From CAVXYG01 sp963766005 (GTDB lineage: Bacteria > Actinomycetota > Actinomycetes > S36-B12 > GCA-2699445), in assembly GCA_963766005.1 (NCBI GenBank), contig CAVXYG010000012.1:62001-126000 (forward strand): a DNA stretch of 64,000 bases, given 5' to 3'. Numbering within the stretch: position 1 is the stretch's first letter; every line of letters begins with the position of its first letter. The notes beneath the pieces are model-generated. The model did no database searches. It was not told the origin of the DNA and worked only from the letters and a program-made list of their open reading frames with translations. Below, one piece after another: positions 45,654 to 56,764 of the stretch. The position numbers and the translations under genes were made by a program.

Positions 45654-46310
45654 CTACCCGGCGTCCTTGTCCGCCACCACTCCCACCAGCAGGCCGTCGC
45701 CGACGGGGACCAGGGTGGAGACCAGCGACTCGTCCTCGGCCATCCGGGCCGCCAGTTCCCGCAGACCGACGGTTTCCGGATCGCGCTGGGAGGGGTCGGC
45801 GACTTTGCCGCCCCACAGCGCGTTGTCGATGACGACGAGGCCGCCGGGCCGCAGCAGGCGCAGCGCCTGCTCGTAGTAGGCCCCGTACTCGGTCTTGTCG
45901 GCGTCGATGAAGACGATGTCGTAGGCCCCGTCGGTCAAGCGCGGCAGGACCTCCATCGCCCGGCCGGCGATGAGGCGGTAGCGATGGGGGGACACGCCCG
46001 CGGCCTGCAGCGTCTCCTTCGCGGCGCGCTGGTGCTCCCGCTCGGCGTCGATCGACGTGAGGATCCCGTCCGGCGCCATTCCGCGGATGAGCCAGACGCT
46101 GCTCACACCGGCGCCGGTGCCGATCTCGACGATGTTGGTGGCGCCGATGGCGCGGGTGAGCAGCCGCAGCAGGGGACCGGTGCCGGTGCCGATCGGCGTG
46201 CACCCCAGCGCCGCGGCCTTCTGGCGGGCTTCGGCGAGGGCTTCGTCCTCGGCGATGAGGTCGCCGGCGAAGGCGACGCTGGCTGCATCGAGGGCGGAAA
46301 CGGTCGTCAT
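45654..46310 (-). CDS. class I O-methyltransferase (Rv1220c type)
   Basis: 218 aa. SAM motif VEIGTGAGVSSVWLIRG, acidic residue in TSIDAEREHQ, and the metal site DIVFIDADKTEYGAYYEQAL, followed by GGLVVIDNALWGGKV. This is the COMT/CCoAOMT-like cation-dependent fold. The substrate is unknown. The ATG at 46310 has GGAGG upstream. It is divergent from htrA with 171 bp between. The sigma factor and anti-sigma genes that separate this pair in mycobacteria are absent. Confidence 0.9.
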   Translation of the reverse strand: MTTVSALDAASVAFAGDLIAEDEALAEARQKAAALGCTPIGTGTGPLLRLLTRAIGATNIVEIGTGAGVSSVWLIRGMAPDGILTSIDAEREHQRAAKETLQAAGVSPHRYRLIAGRAMEVLPRLTDGAYDIVFIDADKTEYGAYYEQALRLLRPGGLVVIDNALWGGKVADPSQRDPETVGLRELAARMAEDESLVSTLVPVGDGLLVGVVADKDAG

Positions 46311-46469
46311 GGGGAACCTCCGGTGTCGGGCGCATGCCTGCCGAGCGGCCACGCAGCGGCGCTACCGGTCCCCGAAGCAGGCGTGCCGCGGCGATGCCAC
46401 AGCCTAATGCACTGCGGTGTGGCCCGTCGGCCGTCGGGTTGATCGGTCCGCAGCATCGCAGCCGCTGGG

Positions 46470-46475
46470 TAAAGT
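46470..46475 (+). promoter_or_regulatory. -10 box (TAAAGT) of htrA
   Basis: TAAAGT, 6 nt, then GTG at 46482. Confidence 0.5.
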
Positions 46476-46481
46476 GGGACA

Positions 46482-47750
<1,269 letters not shown>

Positions 47751-47757
47751 CCCGACG

Positions 47758-47763
47758 TAGGCT
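47758..47763 (+). promoter_or_regulatory. -10 box (TAGGCT) of tatB
   Basis: TAGGCT, 6 nt, then GTG at 47770. Confidence 0.5.
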
Positions 47764-47769
47764 GGACGC

Positions 47770-48090
47770 GTGTTCAACATCGGGTTCGGCGAGATCCTGG
47801 TCATCGCCGTGCTCGGCCTGCTCGTGTTCGGCCCCGATCGGTTGCCCGACGCCGTCCGCACCGGCTCGGCCCTGCTGAAGCAACTGCGCGACATGGCGCA
47901 GACTGCGCGCCAGCAGGTGACCGATGCTGCCGGGCTGGATGAGGCGGACACCACGCGCGTCCTCAACGACATCAGGGACCTGCATCCGCGCCGCCTCGCC
48001 GGCTCGGTCCTGAACCCGGCCGCCGAGGAGCCCCGCGGCGCGACTGGTCCCGCTGCCCGCTCCACGGGCGTGGATCCAGACCTCACCTGA
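47770..48090 (+). CDS. tatB: Sec-independent translocase subunit TatB
   Basis: 106 aa. The N-terminal helix and hinge FNIGFGEILVIAVLGLLVFG, then PDRLPDAVR, are those of the TatA/B family. The E at position 8 and the longer amphipathic region with DLHPRR favour TatB. It recognises twin-arginine signal peptides with TatC. tatA and tatC are not in the window. The start is leaderless. Confidence 0.93.
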   Translation: MFNIGFGEILVIAVLGLLVFGPDRLPDAVRTGSALLKQLRDMAQTARQQVTDAAGLDEADTTRVLNDIRDLHPRRLAGSVLNPAAEEPRGATGPAARSTGVDPDLT

Positions 48091-48112
48091 GGGCTGCGGC
48101 GCTCCGCGGGGG

Positions 48113-48118
48113 TAGCGT
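48113..48118 (+). promoter_or_regulatory. -10 box (TAGCGT) of the DUF445 gene
   Basis: TAGCGT, 7 nt, then GTG at 48126. Confidence 0.45.
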
Positions 48119-48125
48119 CGCCTGC

Positions 48126-49415
48126 GTGTCGACCACCGAACAGGCCCTCCTCACCGGTGCCTCGGACGCCGAGCGCGTCTCGGCCCTGCGCCGGATGAAG
48201 GCAGTCCCGCTGACCCTGCTCATCGGGGCCGGGGTGCTCTACGTCGTCGCACGGCGCGCCGAGGGGATGCCGGAGGCCTGGGCTGGTTGGCCCTACCTCC
48301 GGGCGATGGCCGAGGCCGGTGTCGTCGGCGGATTGGCCGATTGGTTCGCTGTCACCGCGATCTTCCGCCGCCCGCTCGGCCTGCCGATCCCGCACACCGC
48401 GCTGATCCCCCGCAAGAAGGACCAGCTCGGCGCCAGCCTCAGCACGTTCATCTCGCAGAACTTCCTGCAGCCGCAGACGGTGCGCGAGAAGGTCGCCGCC
48501 GCCGAGCCCGGTCTCGCACTCGGCCGCTACCTGACGCAGCCGCAGCACCAGCACCGCGTGGTCGCCGAGGCTGCCGCGCTGGCCGAGGCAGCCCTGGACA
48601 GCGTCAGCGAGGCCGAAGTGCAGCTCCTGGTGCGCAACACCCTGTTTCGCCATGCAACGCAGACCGCCTGGTCCCCGCCGCTGGGCGGGATGCTTGCGGC
48701 GCTGGTGGAGGATCGCAACCACACCGGCCTGGTGGATCTGCTGTTCCGATCGGTCCACGACTGGCTGATCGCGAACGAGGGCGAGATCGTCGACACGATC
48801 GCGTCGCAGGGCCCGGTGTCCCAGGGCGGACCGATCCGGTGGATGCACGAACTGGTCGCGACCCGCATGTACGCCTCAGCGCTGCAGTTCGTCACCGAGG
48901 TGCGCGACGACCCCGAGCACCGCACGCGCGCGGCGATCGACGACTACCTGCTGCGGCTGTCGGTCGAGCTTCGAGAGGATCCGCGCACCATCGAGCGCGT
49001 GGAACGGTGGAAACTGGACCTGCTGGAACACCAACAGACGCAGCGGGCGGTGGCCGAGCTGTGGCCGACGCTGCGCCGGCTGCTGGCCGAGGCCCTGGCC
49101 GACCCGGACAGCGAACTGCGCCGCCGGATGGCCGACGTCGTGGCGGGCTTCGCCGACAGGCTGCTCACCGACGAGGAGTACCGGGCCGACTTCGACCTGC
49201 GTGCCGAGGACGCGGTGGTCTTCCTCGTGCAGCGCTACGGCGATGAGGCCGTCACGGTCATCTCCGACACGGTGCAGCGCTGGGACGGCCAGGAGGCATC
49301 GCGGCGCATCGAGCTGGCCGTGGGGCGAGACCTGCAGTTCATCCGCATCAACGGCACCGTCGTGGGTGCGCTGGTCGGGCTCACGATCCACACGCTGTCG
49401 GGGCTGCTGGTGTAG
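48126..49415 (+). CDS. DUF445 membrane protein
   Basis: 429 aa. Helices near both ends (PLTLLIGAGVLYVVARRA at about 28 and GTVVGALVGLTIHTLSGLLV at the C-terminus) enclose a long helical cytosolic or extracellular part. The DUF445 signature GVVGGLADWFAVTAIFRRPL and GLPIPHTALIPRKKDQLG is complete. Function unknown. No SD is seen, and the start is set by the box 7 nt upstream. Confidence 0.9.
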   Translation: MSTTEQALLTGASDAERVSALRRMKAVPLTLLIGAGVLYVVARRAEGMPEAWAGWPYLRAMAEAGVVGGLADWFAVTAIFRRPLGLPIPHTALIPRKKDQLGASLSTFISQNFLQPQTVREKVAAAEPGLALGRYLTQPQHQHRVVAEAAALAEAALDSVSEAEVQLLVRNTLFRHATQTAWSPPLGGMLAALVEDRNHTGLVDLLFRSVHDWLIANEGEIVDTIASQGPVSQGGPIRWMHELVATRMYASALQFVTEVRDDPEHRTRAAIDDYLLRLSVELREDPRTIERVERWKLDLLEHQQTQRAVAELWPTLRRLLAEALADPDSELRRRMADVVAGFADRLLTDEEYRADFDLRAEDAVVFLVQRYGDEAVTVISDTVQRWDGQEASRRIELAVGRDLQFIRINGTVVGALVGLTIHTLSGLLV

Positions 49416-49477
49416 CCGGTTCCGGGCCGACGCGGATCCGATGCCGATCGGGGGGTACCGCTCCTGGCGATCAGCAG

Positions 49478-49484
49478 TGATAAT
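49478..49484 (+). promoter_or_regulatory. -10 box (TGATAAT) of the class II amidotransferase gene
   Basis: TGATAAT is the most consensus-like -10 in the window. The predicted transcript begins near 49489-49491, at the 5' strand of a strong RNA stem, and runs about 195 nt before the start codon. Confidence 0.5.
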
Positions 49485-49488
49485 GGAG

Positions 49489-49574
49489 GGGCCGACCCGG
49501 GGACAGGCCCCGGGCTCCACCTCATCGCCGCTTCGAGCGGCCACTGCGCCGGCAGGCGCCGCCCGGGTCGGCCC
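49489..49574 (+). ncRNA. structured 5' leader, possible cis-regulatory RNA
   Basis: GGGCCGACCCGGG (49489-49501) pairs perfectly with CCCGGGTCGGCCC (49562-49574), closing a 60-nt interior. Inside are GCCGCT-TCG-AGCGGC (49527-49541) and GCGCC-GGCA-GGCGC (49546-49559). This gives a branched fold with a 25-nt unpaired segment. It matches no riboswitch I recognise. A terminator for the upstream DUF445 gene is an alternative, though the -10 just before it argues for a leader. Confidence 0.45.
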
Positions 49575-49682
49575 TTGCACTGCCCCTCGCTGGGCATCTT
49601 CCCTGCGCCATCCGCCGCGTCACCCTTGCGTCGCCCGGCCAGCATTGGCATTGTTGCCACTGGTCCCCACGGAAGGATTGGC

Positions 49683-50516
49683 ATGTGCCGCTGGCTGGCG
49701 TATTCGGGGTCGCCGATCGCGATCGAGGCGCTGGTCTCCAAGCCGAAGAACTCGCTCATCCACCAGAGCAAGGAATCTGCGCTGGGCGCCACCGCCATCA
49801 ATGCCGACGGGTTCGGTGTCGGCTGGTACAGCGAGGACGACCCCATCCCGGGCGTGTTCAACAGCATCCAGCCGGCGTGGGCGGATCCAAATCTGGAGGA
49901 GATCGCCCGGCACATCCGCTCGCATCTGTTCATCGCTCACGTGCGGGCGACGACCGGCACGCCGGTGCAGAAGACCAACTGCCACCCGTTCCGTCACGAG
50001 AACTGGCTGTGGGCGCACAACGGCCTGGTCCGCGACTTCGGCAAGGTGAAGCGCGACCTCGTCATGGCCGTTGAACCGGTGCTCTTCCCGTACATCAACG
50101 GGACCACGGACTCGGAGGTGCTGTTCAACCTCGCCCTCACGTTCGGGTTGAGGGACGACCCGGTCGGCGCCGTGGAGCGCATGATCGGTTTCGTGGAAGA
50201 AGTGGGGGAGTCCCACGGCGTGGAGTTCCCGATCCAGATGACGATCATCGCCGCGGACGGCACCAACCTCTACGCGTTCCGGTACTCCAGCGAGGGCCAG
50301 TCCCGCTCCCTGTTCTACAGCCGTGACCTGCCGTCGCTGCGCGAGCTGCACCCCGACGTTGAGACCCTGCAAGGATTGGATGACGAGACCCGCATCGTGG
50401 TGTCCGAACCGCTCGGCGACCTTCCTGGTGCGTGGATCGAAGCCCCCGAGGCGCACTACGGCATCGTCAGGCCCGGCGACGATATCCTCGCGCCCCTGGA
50501 GCCCAAGCGGTTGTAG
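49683..50516 (+). CDS. class II glutamine amidotransferase (YafJ/EgtC-like)
   Basis: 277 aa, Ntn-hydrolase. Cys2 right after the initiator Met (MCRWLAYSG) is the nucleophile. NADGFGVGWYS, HVRATTGTPVQKTNCHPFRH and WAHNGLVRDF are the family motifs. It splits glutamine or a gamma-glutamyl amide. EgtC, which acts in ergothioneine synthesis, is a relative, but no other egt gene is nearby, so the substrate is open. SD GGAAGGA before the ATG. Confidence 0.88.
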   Translation: MCRWLAYSGSPIAIEALVSKPKNSLIHQSKESALGATAINADGFGVGWYSEDDPIPGVFNSIQPAWADPNLEEIARHIRSHLFIAHVRATTGTPVQKTNCHPFRHENWLWAHNGLVRDFGKVKRDLVMAVEPVLFPYINGTTDSEVLFNLALTFGLRDDPVGAVERMIGFVEEVGESHGVEFPIQMTIIAADGTNLYAFRYSSEGQSRSLFYSRDLPSLRELHPDVETLQGLDDETRIVVSEPLGDLPGAWIEAPEAHYGIVRPGDDILAPLEPKRL

Positions 50517-50620
50517 ACGTCAGGCCGGGCGGCACTCGCCGATGCGGCCAGGACCGCCGCTCATCTGCGTGGTCGCTGCGATGATGTCCGCGGCGGCGCA
50601 TGCCGGCGAGAGGACGCACG

Positions 50621-51943
50621 ATGACGGCAGGCGAAGGCGAGGCGACGGCCCAGGCCGTACCTGATCCCAACGTGCCGCGGCTGCTGGGCCTGGCCACCGT
50701 GGTCGGCCTGGTGGCATCCTGTGCCGCTATCGGCTTCGTGGCCGTCGAGCACTGGCTCCAGCACGTGCTCTGGCACGCCGCGCCGGAGGCCTTCGGATGG
50801 TCGCGGGTACCGGGCTGGTGGGTCCTGGCAGTGCTGCTCGTCGGTGCCGGCCTGGTGGCGGCAGCCCTACGGCTGCCCGGCCACGGCGGCCACCGGCCGC
50901 TGCAGGGCTTCGCACTCGACGTCGGCCCCGGCGCGATCGGTTCCGTGGTCCTGGCTGCACTGGCATCGCTGGCATTCGGCGCAGTGTTGGGCCCGGAGGC
51001 GCCGCTGCTGGCGATCGGCACGGCCATGGCGGCCGTCATCTATCGGGGATCCAACAGCACCGAGCGGGACATCCTCATGGTCGCCGGGGCCGTCTCGGCG
51101 ATGGGGTACATCTTCGGCAACCCGCTGGTGACCTCGATCATGGTCCTGGAGCTCTTCGTCCTGCGGGGCGGCGTGGGCGGGCGCAGCGCCGTCGCCCAGT
51201 TGCTGCCGGTGGCCGTCGCGCTCGGGTTCGGCTTCCTCCTGCAGGTCGGGGTCGCGCAATGGGATGGGTTCGGCGAGTCCATCCTGGCCGTGCCGGGGCT
51301 GATCGAGTACCCCAACGTCCTGCTGCGCGACCTCCTGGTCTCCTTGCCCGTGGCGGTGGCCATCGCCGTTGTCGTGACAGCCGCCTTCCGCGTCGCCGCG
51401 GCCTACGAGCGGAAAGCGCGGCCGCGGCCGCTGCCCGCTCTGCTGGTGGCAGCAGCCCTCATCGCGGCGACCGCGCTGGTGACCCGCTGGCTCACCGACG
51501 AGCCGGTGGACGTCGTGCTGTTCTCCGGCCAGGCTGCGATCCCGGAGACGCTGGCCATCGGTTCGGCCGGCACGCTGCTCATCATCGCGGCAGCGAAGGC
51601 TGTCGCCTACGGCATCAGCCTGGGCGCAGGCTTCCGGGGTGGAGCGGTCTTCCCGGCCGTCTTCATCGGGCTGGCCATCGGGACCGCAACGGCGCTCGTC
51701 TTGGACGAGTCGAGCTTGCCGGCCTTCGTCGCGGCCGGGATCGCCGCAGGCGCCGCGGCAGCGGTGAGGCTGCCGTTCACGTCAGTGCTGCTCGCGTACG
51801 CGCTGTGCGCCGCATCGGGCCCCGCTGTGATCAGCTTGGCCATTCCCGCGGCCGCTCTCGGGCTGCTGGTGCGGGCAGCGATCGACGCCAAGCTTGACGG
51901 GCGCTCGGTTGCCCAAGTCGGGGTCCCGAACGCGGCCGGCTGA
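50621..51943 (+). CDS. ClC-type chloride channel/transporter
   Basis: 440 aa, about ten or more hydrophobic segments. The two pore motifs are modified: GPEAPLLAIG in place of GREGP, keeping the gating glutamate, and GFRGGAVFPAVFIG, the GxFxP motif. There is no CBS domain. It may be a Cl-/H+ antiporter or a fluoride-type relative. The selectivity motif GSGIP is not evident. ATG at 50621 with a GAGAGGA stretch upstream. Confidence 0.85.
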   Translation: MTAGEGEATAQAVPDPNVPRLLGLATVVGLVASCAAIGFVAVEHWLQHVLWHAAPEAFGWSRVPGWWVLAVLLVGAGLVAAALRLPGHGGHRPLQGFALDVGPGAIGSVVLAALASLAFGAVLGPEAPLLAIGTAMAAVIYRGSNSTERDILMVAGAVSAMGYIFGNPLVTSIMVLELFVLRGGVGGRSAVAQLLPVAVALGFGFLLQVGVAQWDGFGESILAVPGLIEYPNVLLRDLLVSLPVAVAIAVVVTAAFRVAAAYERKARPRPLPALLVAAALIAATALVTRWLTDEPVDVVLFSGQAAIPETLAIGSAGTLLIIAAAKAVAYGISLGAGFRGGAVFPAVFIGLAIGTATALVLDESSLPAFVAAGIAAGAAAAVRLPFTSVLLAYALCAASGPAVISLAIPAAALGLLVRAAIDAKLDGRSVAQVGVPNAAG

Positions 51944-51975
51944 GCGGGGTCACGCCGACGGCGGCGAGATGGTTG

Positions 51976-52048
51976 TGCCCCCGACAGGATTCGAACCTGC
52001 GACACGCGGTTTAGGAAACCACTGCTCTATCCCCTGAGCTACGGGGGC
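51976..52048 (-). tRNA. tRNA-Arg (anticodon CCT)
   Basis: The minus strand gives a full cloverleaf of 73 nt. The acceptor is GCCCCCG/CGGGGGC, the D arm GCTCAGGGGATAGAGC, the anticodon loop TTCCTAA with CCT, and the T arm CAGGTTCGAATCCTG. CCA is not encoded. It reads the rare Arg codon AGG. Confidence 0.95.
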
Positions 52049-52155
52049 GTTCGGAGGCGGCTTCTGCGCGCCGACCTCCGCTGCCAGTATCGCGCATCTT
52101 GTGTGGCTAGCCAGCGGTGGTGCCTGCCCGGGGCGCACGAGCCTTGCCGGCGCGA

Positions 52156-52216
52156 GGGCGGCGACTTGCCGACGCGCAGGGCGGCGACTTGCCGACGCGC
52201 GGGCGGCGACTTGCCG
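52156..52216. repeat. 22-23-bp tandem repeat, three copies
   Basis: Units containing GGGCGGCGACTTGCCGACGC begin at 52156, 52179 and 52201. The third is truncated. It lies between the tRNA and the BCCT gene in a region without other features. Confidence 0.8.
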
Positions 52217-52329
52217 CTGGCGCCGTGAGCCCGCCGAGCGTGGTTCCAGCCGCTGGGCTCACACCCCGCCGATCGGGTCATAGCCAGTCCAGCCCCGAGC
52301 GGGCGCCTGCGGATGGTCAGCGATCCGGC

Positions 52330-52335
52330 TAGGTT
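52330..52335 (+). promoter_or_regulatory. -10 box (TAGGTT) of the BCCT gene
   Basis: It predicts an about 26-nt leader with the perfect SD AAGGAGG before ATG 52369. Confidence 0.4.
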
Positions 52336-52368
52336 GCTTGGGAGAGACCCCGACGAAGGAGGAATTCC

Positions 52369-54252
<1,884 letters not shown>

Positions 54253-54484
54253 TGGTGCGGGTCGGGTCTGGCGGCGGCGGGGTGCGGCAGCGGCGCGCGG
54301 CGGCCGGGTGCGGCAGCGGTGCCGTCTCGATCCTCATCGGACTTGCGTCCGGGGCCGGACGACTTGCCTCGAGGATGGCAGGGTGCCGTTCATCGGGCGG
54401 GCGGGGTCGGCCGGGTTGCGGTGCCGTGTCCGGCGCAGTGCCTCGCGCCGCGCAAAGACAATTTGGGGGATTGCCGGCCTGGAG

Positions 54485-54573
54485 GTGCCGGGAAGCCTCA
54501 TACAGATTCAACTGCCGGCACTCGCCCCGCGTGGCTGGACAGGTACGCCAAACTGCCTAGGGCTTCCCGGCAC
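54485..54573. repeat. 89-bp element with 13-bp perfect inverted ends
   Basis: GTGCCGGGAAGCC (54485-54497) and GGCTTCCCGGCAC (54561-54573) flank 63 bp that look lower in GC than the surroundings (CATACAGATTCAACT). The left arm plus TCAT also occurs at about 32949. No transposase or clear target duplication is seen. The surrounding 54253-54763 stretch has no supported gene. Confidence 0.5.
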
Positions 54574-54763
54574 TCTCCAGCGTCTCCAACCCGGGCGCCG
54601 GACAGCGCAGCCGCACCTTCTCCAGCCGCCGGCCGTTGCCGTCGAGGTCCGTCAAGCTTTCGTCTCTGGTCGGCCTACTCGCCGATGACCGCGACGACCG
54701 ACGCGCTCCGCGTGAGGCCACCCCCGATCAGTCCGGTGGCGCGAACGAGGTGACCGAATTCCG

Positions 54764-55042
54764 CTAGCCGCGTCGTGCTCGCACGATCGCCCACGTGACC
54801 AGCCAAGCGATCAACGTGGTCATGCCCAGCAGTCCGAGGATGACCAGGGCCGCGGTCGATTCACCTCCGACGTAGCCGGACCATTCTTGGTACACGGCGA
54901 TGACGACACGAATCACCAGCACGGTAAGGGCGGCTGCGCCGGCCCCGAAGAGCCAAGCCGCGATGGTGAGGACTGGATGGCCGGCGGGCCTGCGCGGCTG
55001 ATCGGGGTCTGGCCGTTCCTGGTGGGTCCCGGTCTTGCTCAA
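54764..55042 (-). CDS. small two-helix membrane protein
   Basis: 92 aa. A Pro/Asp/Arg-rich cytoplasmic N-terminus is followed by two helices (VLTIAAWLFGAGAAALTVLV and ALVILGLLGMTTLIAWLVTW) and a basic tail. No family is recognised. The start is taken as TTG at 55042 because GAGAGGGGG lies just upstream. Confidence 0.55.
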   Translation of the reverse strand: MSKTGTHQERPDPDQPRRPAGHPVLTIAAWLFGAGAAALTVLVIRVVIAVYQEWSGYVGGESTAALVILGLLGMTTLIAWLVTWAIVRARRG

Positions 55043-55564
55043 CGTGCCCCCTCTCGGCCACTCGACTCTGCGCGTGATGAGGCGCTGCGCGGTAGCGGCT
55101 TTGGTCCCGAGAGGCGGCGGATCGAAGGAACCAATCGAACCTTGGCACTCGGCAATCCCGCGAAGGGCCCGGCGGGATCAGCCGAGCGCCTTGAGTACCT
55201 GTGCACCGCATGGGGCACCGCGTCGCGCCCCATGCAGTGGGCGGACGCACATCAACGGTTGGGCACCCCGGCTCCCCGCGGATGGCCCTGTGGTCGGGCC
55301 GACCCGGGGATGCCCTGGGAATCGCGCAGGTACCGGCCATCCCGCCGACCAGCGTGCTCTGCTGCTGCCGACATCGCCGCCCGCAGCAGCTCGCTCCCGC
55401 ACGCGGTGAAGCGGACCGTGCGGCACTTCAGCATCCGCATCCGCGGCGCCGAGCCGGTCGCCGGGGCCGTCGAGCGTCTGCTCGGCGGGCAGGCCCGCAC
55501 GCGAGAGCGGGACATCGACGATCACCTCGAAGTCCGATCCACTCCTGCGGAGGGGCCGGGCGGC
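55043..55564. other. 522-bp region without a supported gene
   Basis: Open frames exist on both strands but show no family motif, SD or leaderless box. The stretch may hold a decayed gene. Confidence 0.35.
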
Positions 55565-56555
55565 TCAGCGCACCGTGAGCACGATCTTGCCCACGTGCTC
55601 ATGGCGCGCGAACTCCTCCTGCGCGGCGCGGATGGACTCCAGCGGGAAGACCTTCGCGACGATCGGCTGCACTTCGCCGGCCTCGATGCGGCGCAGCAGC
55701 GCGGCGAACACCCCCTCGTCGTAGATCGTCGCCCCGATAAGGGCGAGGTCCTTCAGGTAGAGCGTGCGCAGGTCCAGGTCGACATGGGCCCCGGCGAGCG
55801 CACCGGAGGTGGCGTAGCGACCACCGGGGCGCAGCGCCTCGAGCAGCTCGGGCCACCTGGGGCCGCCGACGAGGTCGATGACGACGTCGAAGGTGTCCTG
55901 GCCGAAATCCGCGTTGCGCAGCAGCGTGCTCGCTGCCCCGAGGTGAGCCACGGCTGCCGCCTTCGCGGGGCTCGTCACCGCCGTCAGGTGCGCCCCGCGC
56001 GCGATCGCCAACTGCACCACCGCCGAGCCGACCCCACCGGACGCCCCGGTCACCAGCACTCGATCACCCCGGCGAACGTGAGAGCGGGTCAGGAGGTGTT
56101 CGGCAGTGGCGTAGGAGCAGGGAAAGCCCGCCCACTCCTCGTCGGACAGGGCGCGATGCACGGGGTGGGCGTTGACCGCGGGCACGCAGACGTACTGCGC
56201 GAAGGCGCCGTCGCACTCCGACTCCAAGTACCAGGGCGGGTCCAGCCGTCGCCCGCGATACTGCCGCAGTACCGGATCGACGACGACCCGCTGCCCGATT
56301 CGGTCGCCCGCGACCCCTTCGCCGACCGAGACGATCCGACCGCAGGCATCGGCGCCTTGAATCCGCGGCAGCGTCTCTGCCCCGCTCCACCCACCAGGGC
56401 CGTACTAGCCGGTGCGAGTGTTGAGGTCGGTGTTGTTCACCGCCGCTGCGCCCAGCCGGATGAGGACATCGGCCGGGCCGGGACCCGGGTCGGGTACGTC
56501 GCGCAGCTCGAGTGCCTCCGGACCGCCGAAACCGGTCAACACGACTGCTCGCATG
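55565..56555 (-). pseudogene. zinc-less MDR quinone oxidoreductase, in-frame TAG
   Basis: One frame runs from ATG 56555 (MRAVVLTGFGGPEAL) to TGA 55565, about 329 codons, a normal size. It contains AAVNNTDLNTRTG, the NADPH loop VTGASGGVGSAVVQLA and the C-terminal HEHVGKIVLTV. A TAG at 56407-56405 replaces the tryptophan of the family motif NTRTGWY. A single G-to-A change (TGG to TAG) explains it. If real, only an inactive N-terminal peptide or a restart inside the gene would be made. Confidence 0.85.
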
Positions 56556-56764
56556 ACCGCATCCTCTGCAGGCGCCGCGCCGAGAGCGATGTCGGCGACT
56601 CCCGCGGACCGGCATGCTCACGCTGCCGGTCGTCTGCCCGGTTCGTACCCCGCCCGTCCGACGTGAATCCGTATCCCCAGAGCAGATCGGCGGCGGCGAC
56701 CGAACCTGTGGACGGCGCCACCGCTCCTCGGACTGCTGCCAGCATGGAGCCCGGGGGGATCGGT

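Noticed and set aside
51976..52350. Integrated element at the tRNA-Arg gene
   Set aside because: No integrase, no repeat of the tRNA 3' end and no foreign gene cargo are visible on either side.
54640..54763. Short plus-strand ORF ending near 54767 with an acidic C-terminus
   Set aside because: No start codon with a supporting signal and no homologous pattern could be seen.
55043..55564. Small protein-coding gene in either strand
   Set aside because: No frame shows a recognisable domain, an SD or a leaderless -10 box.
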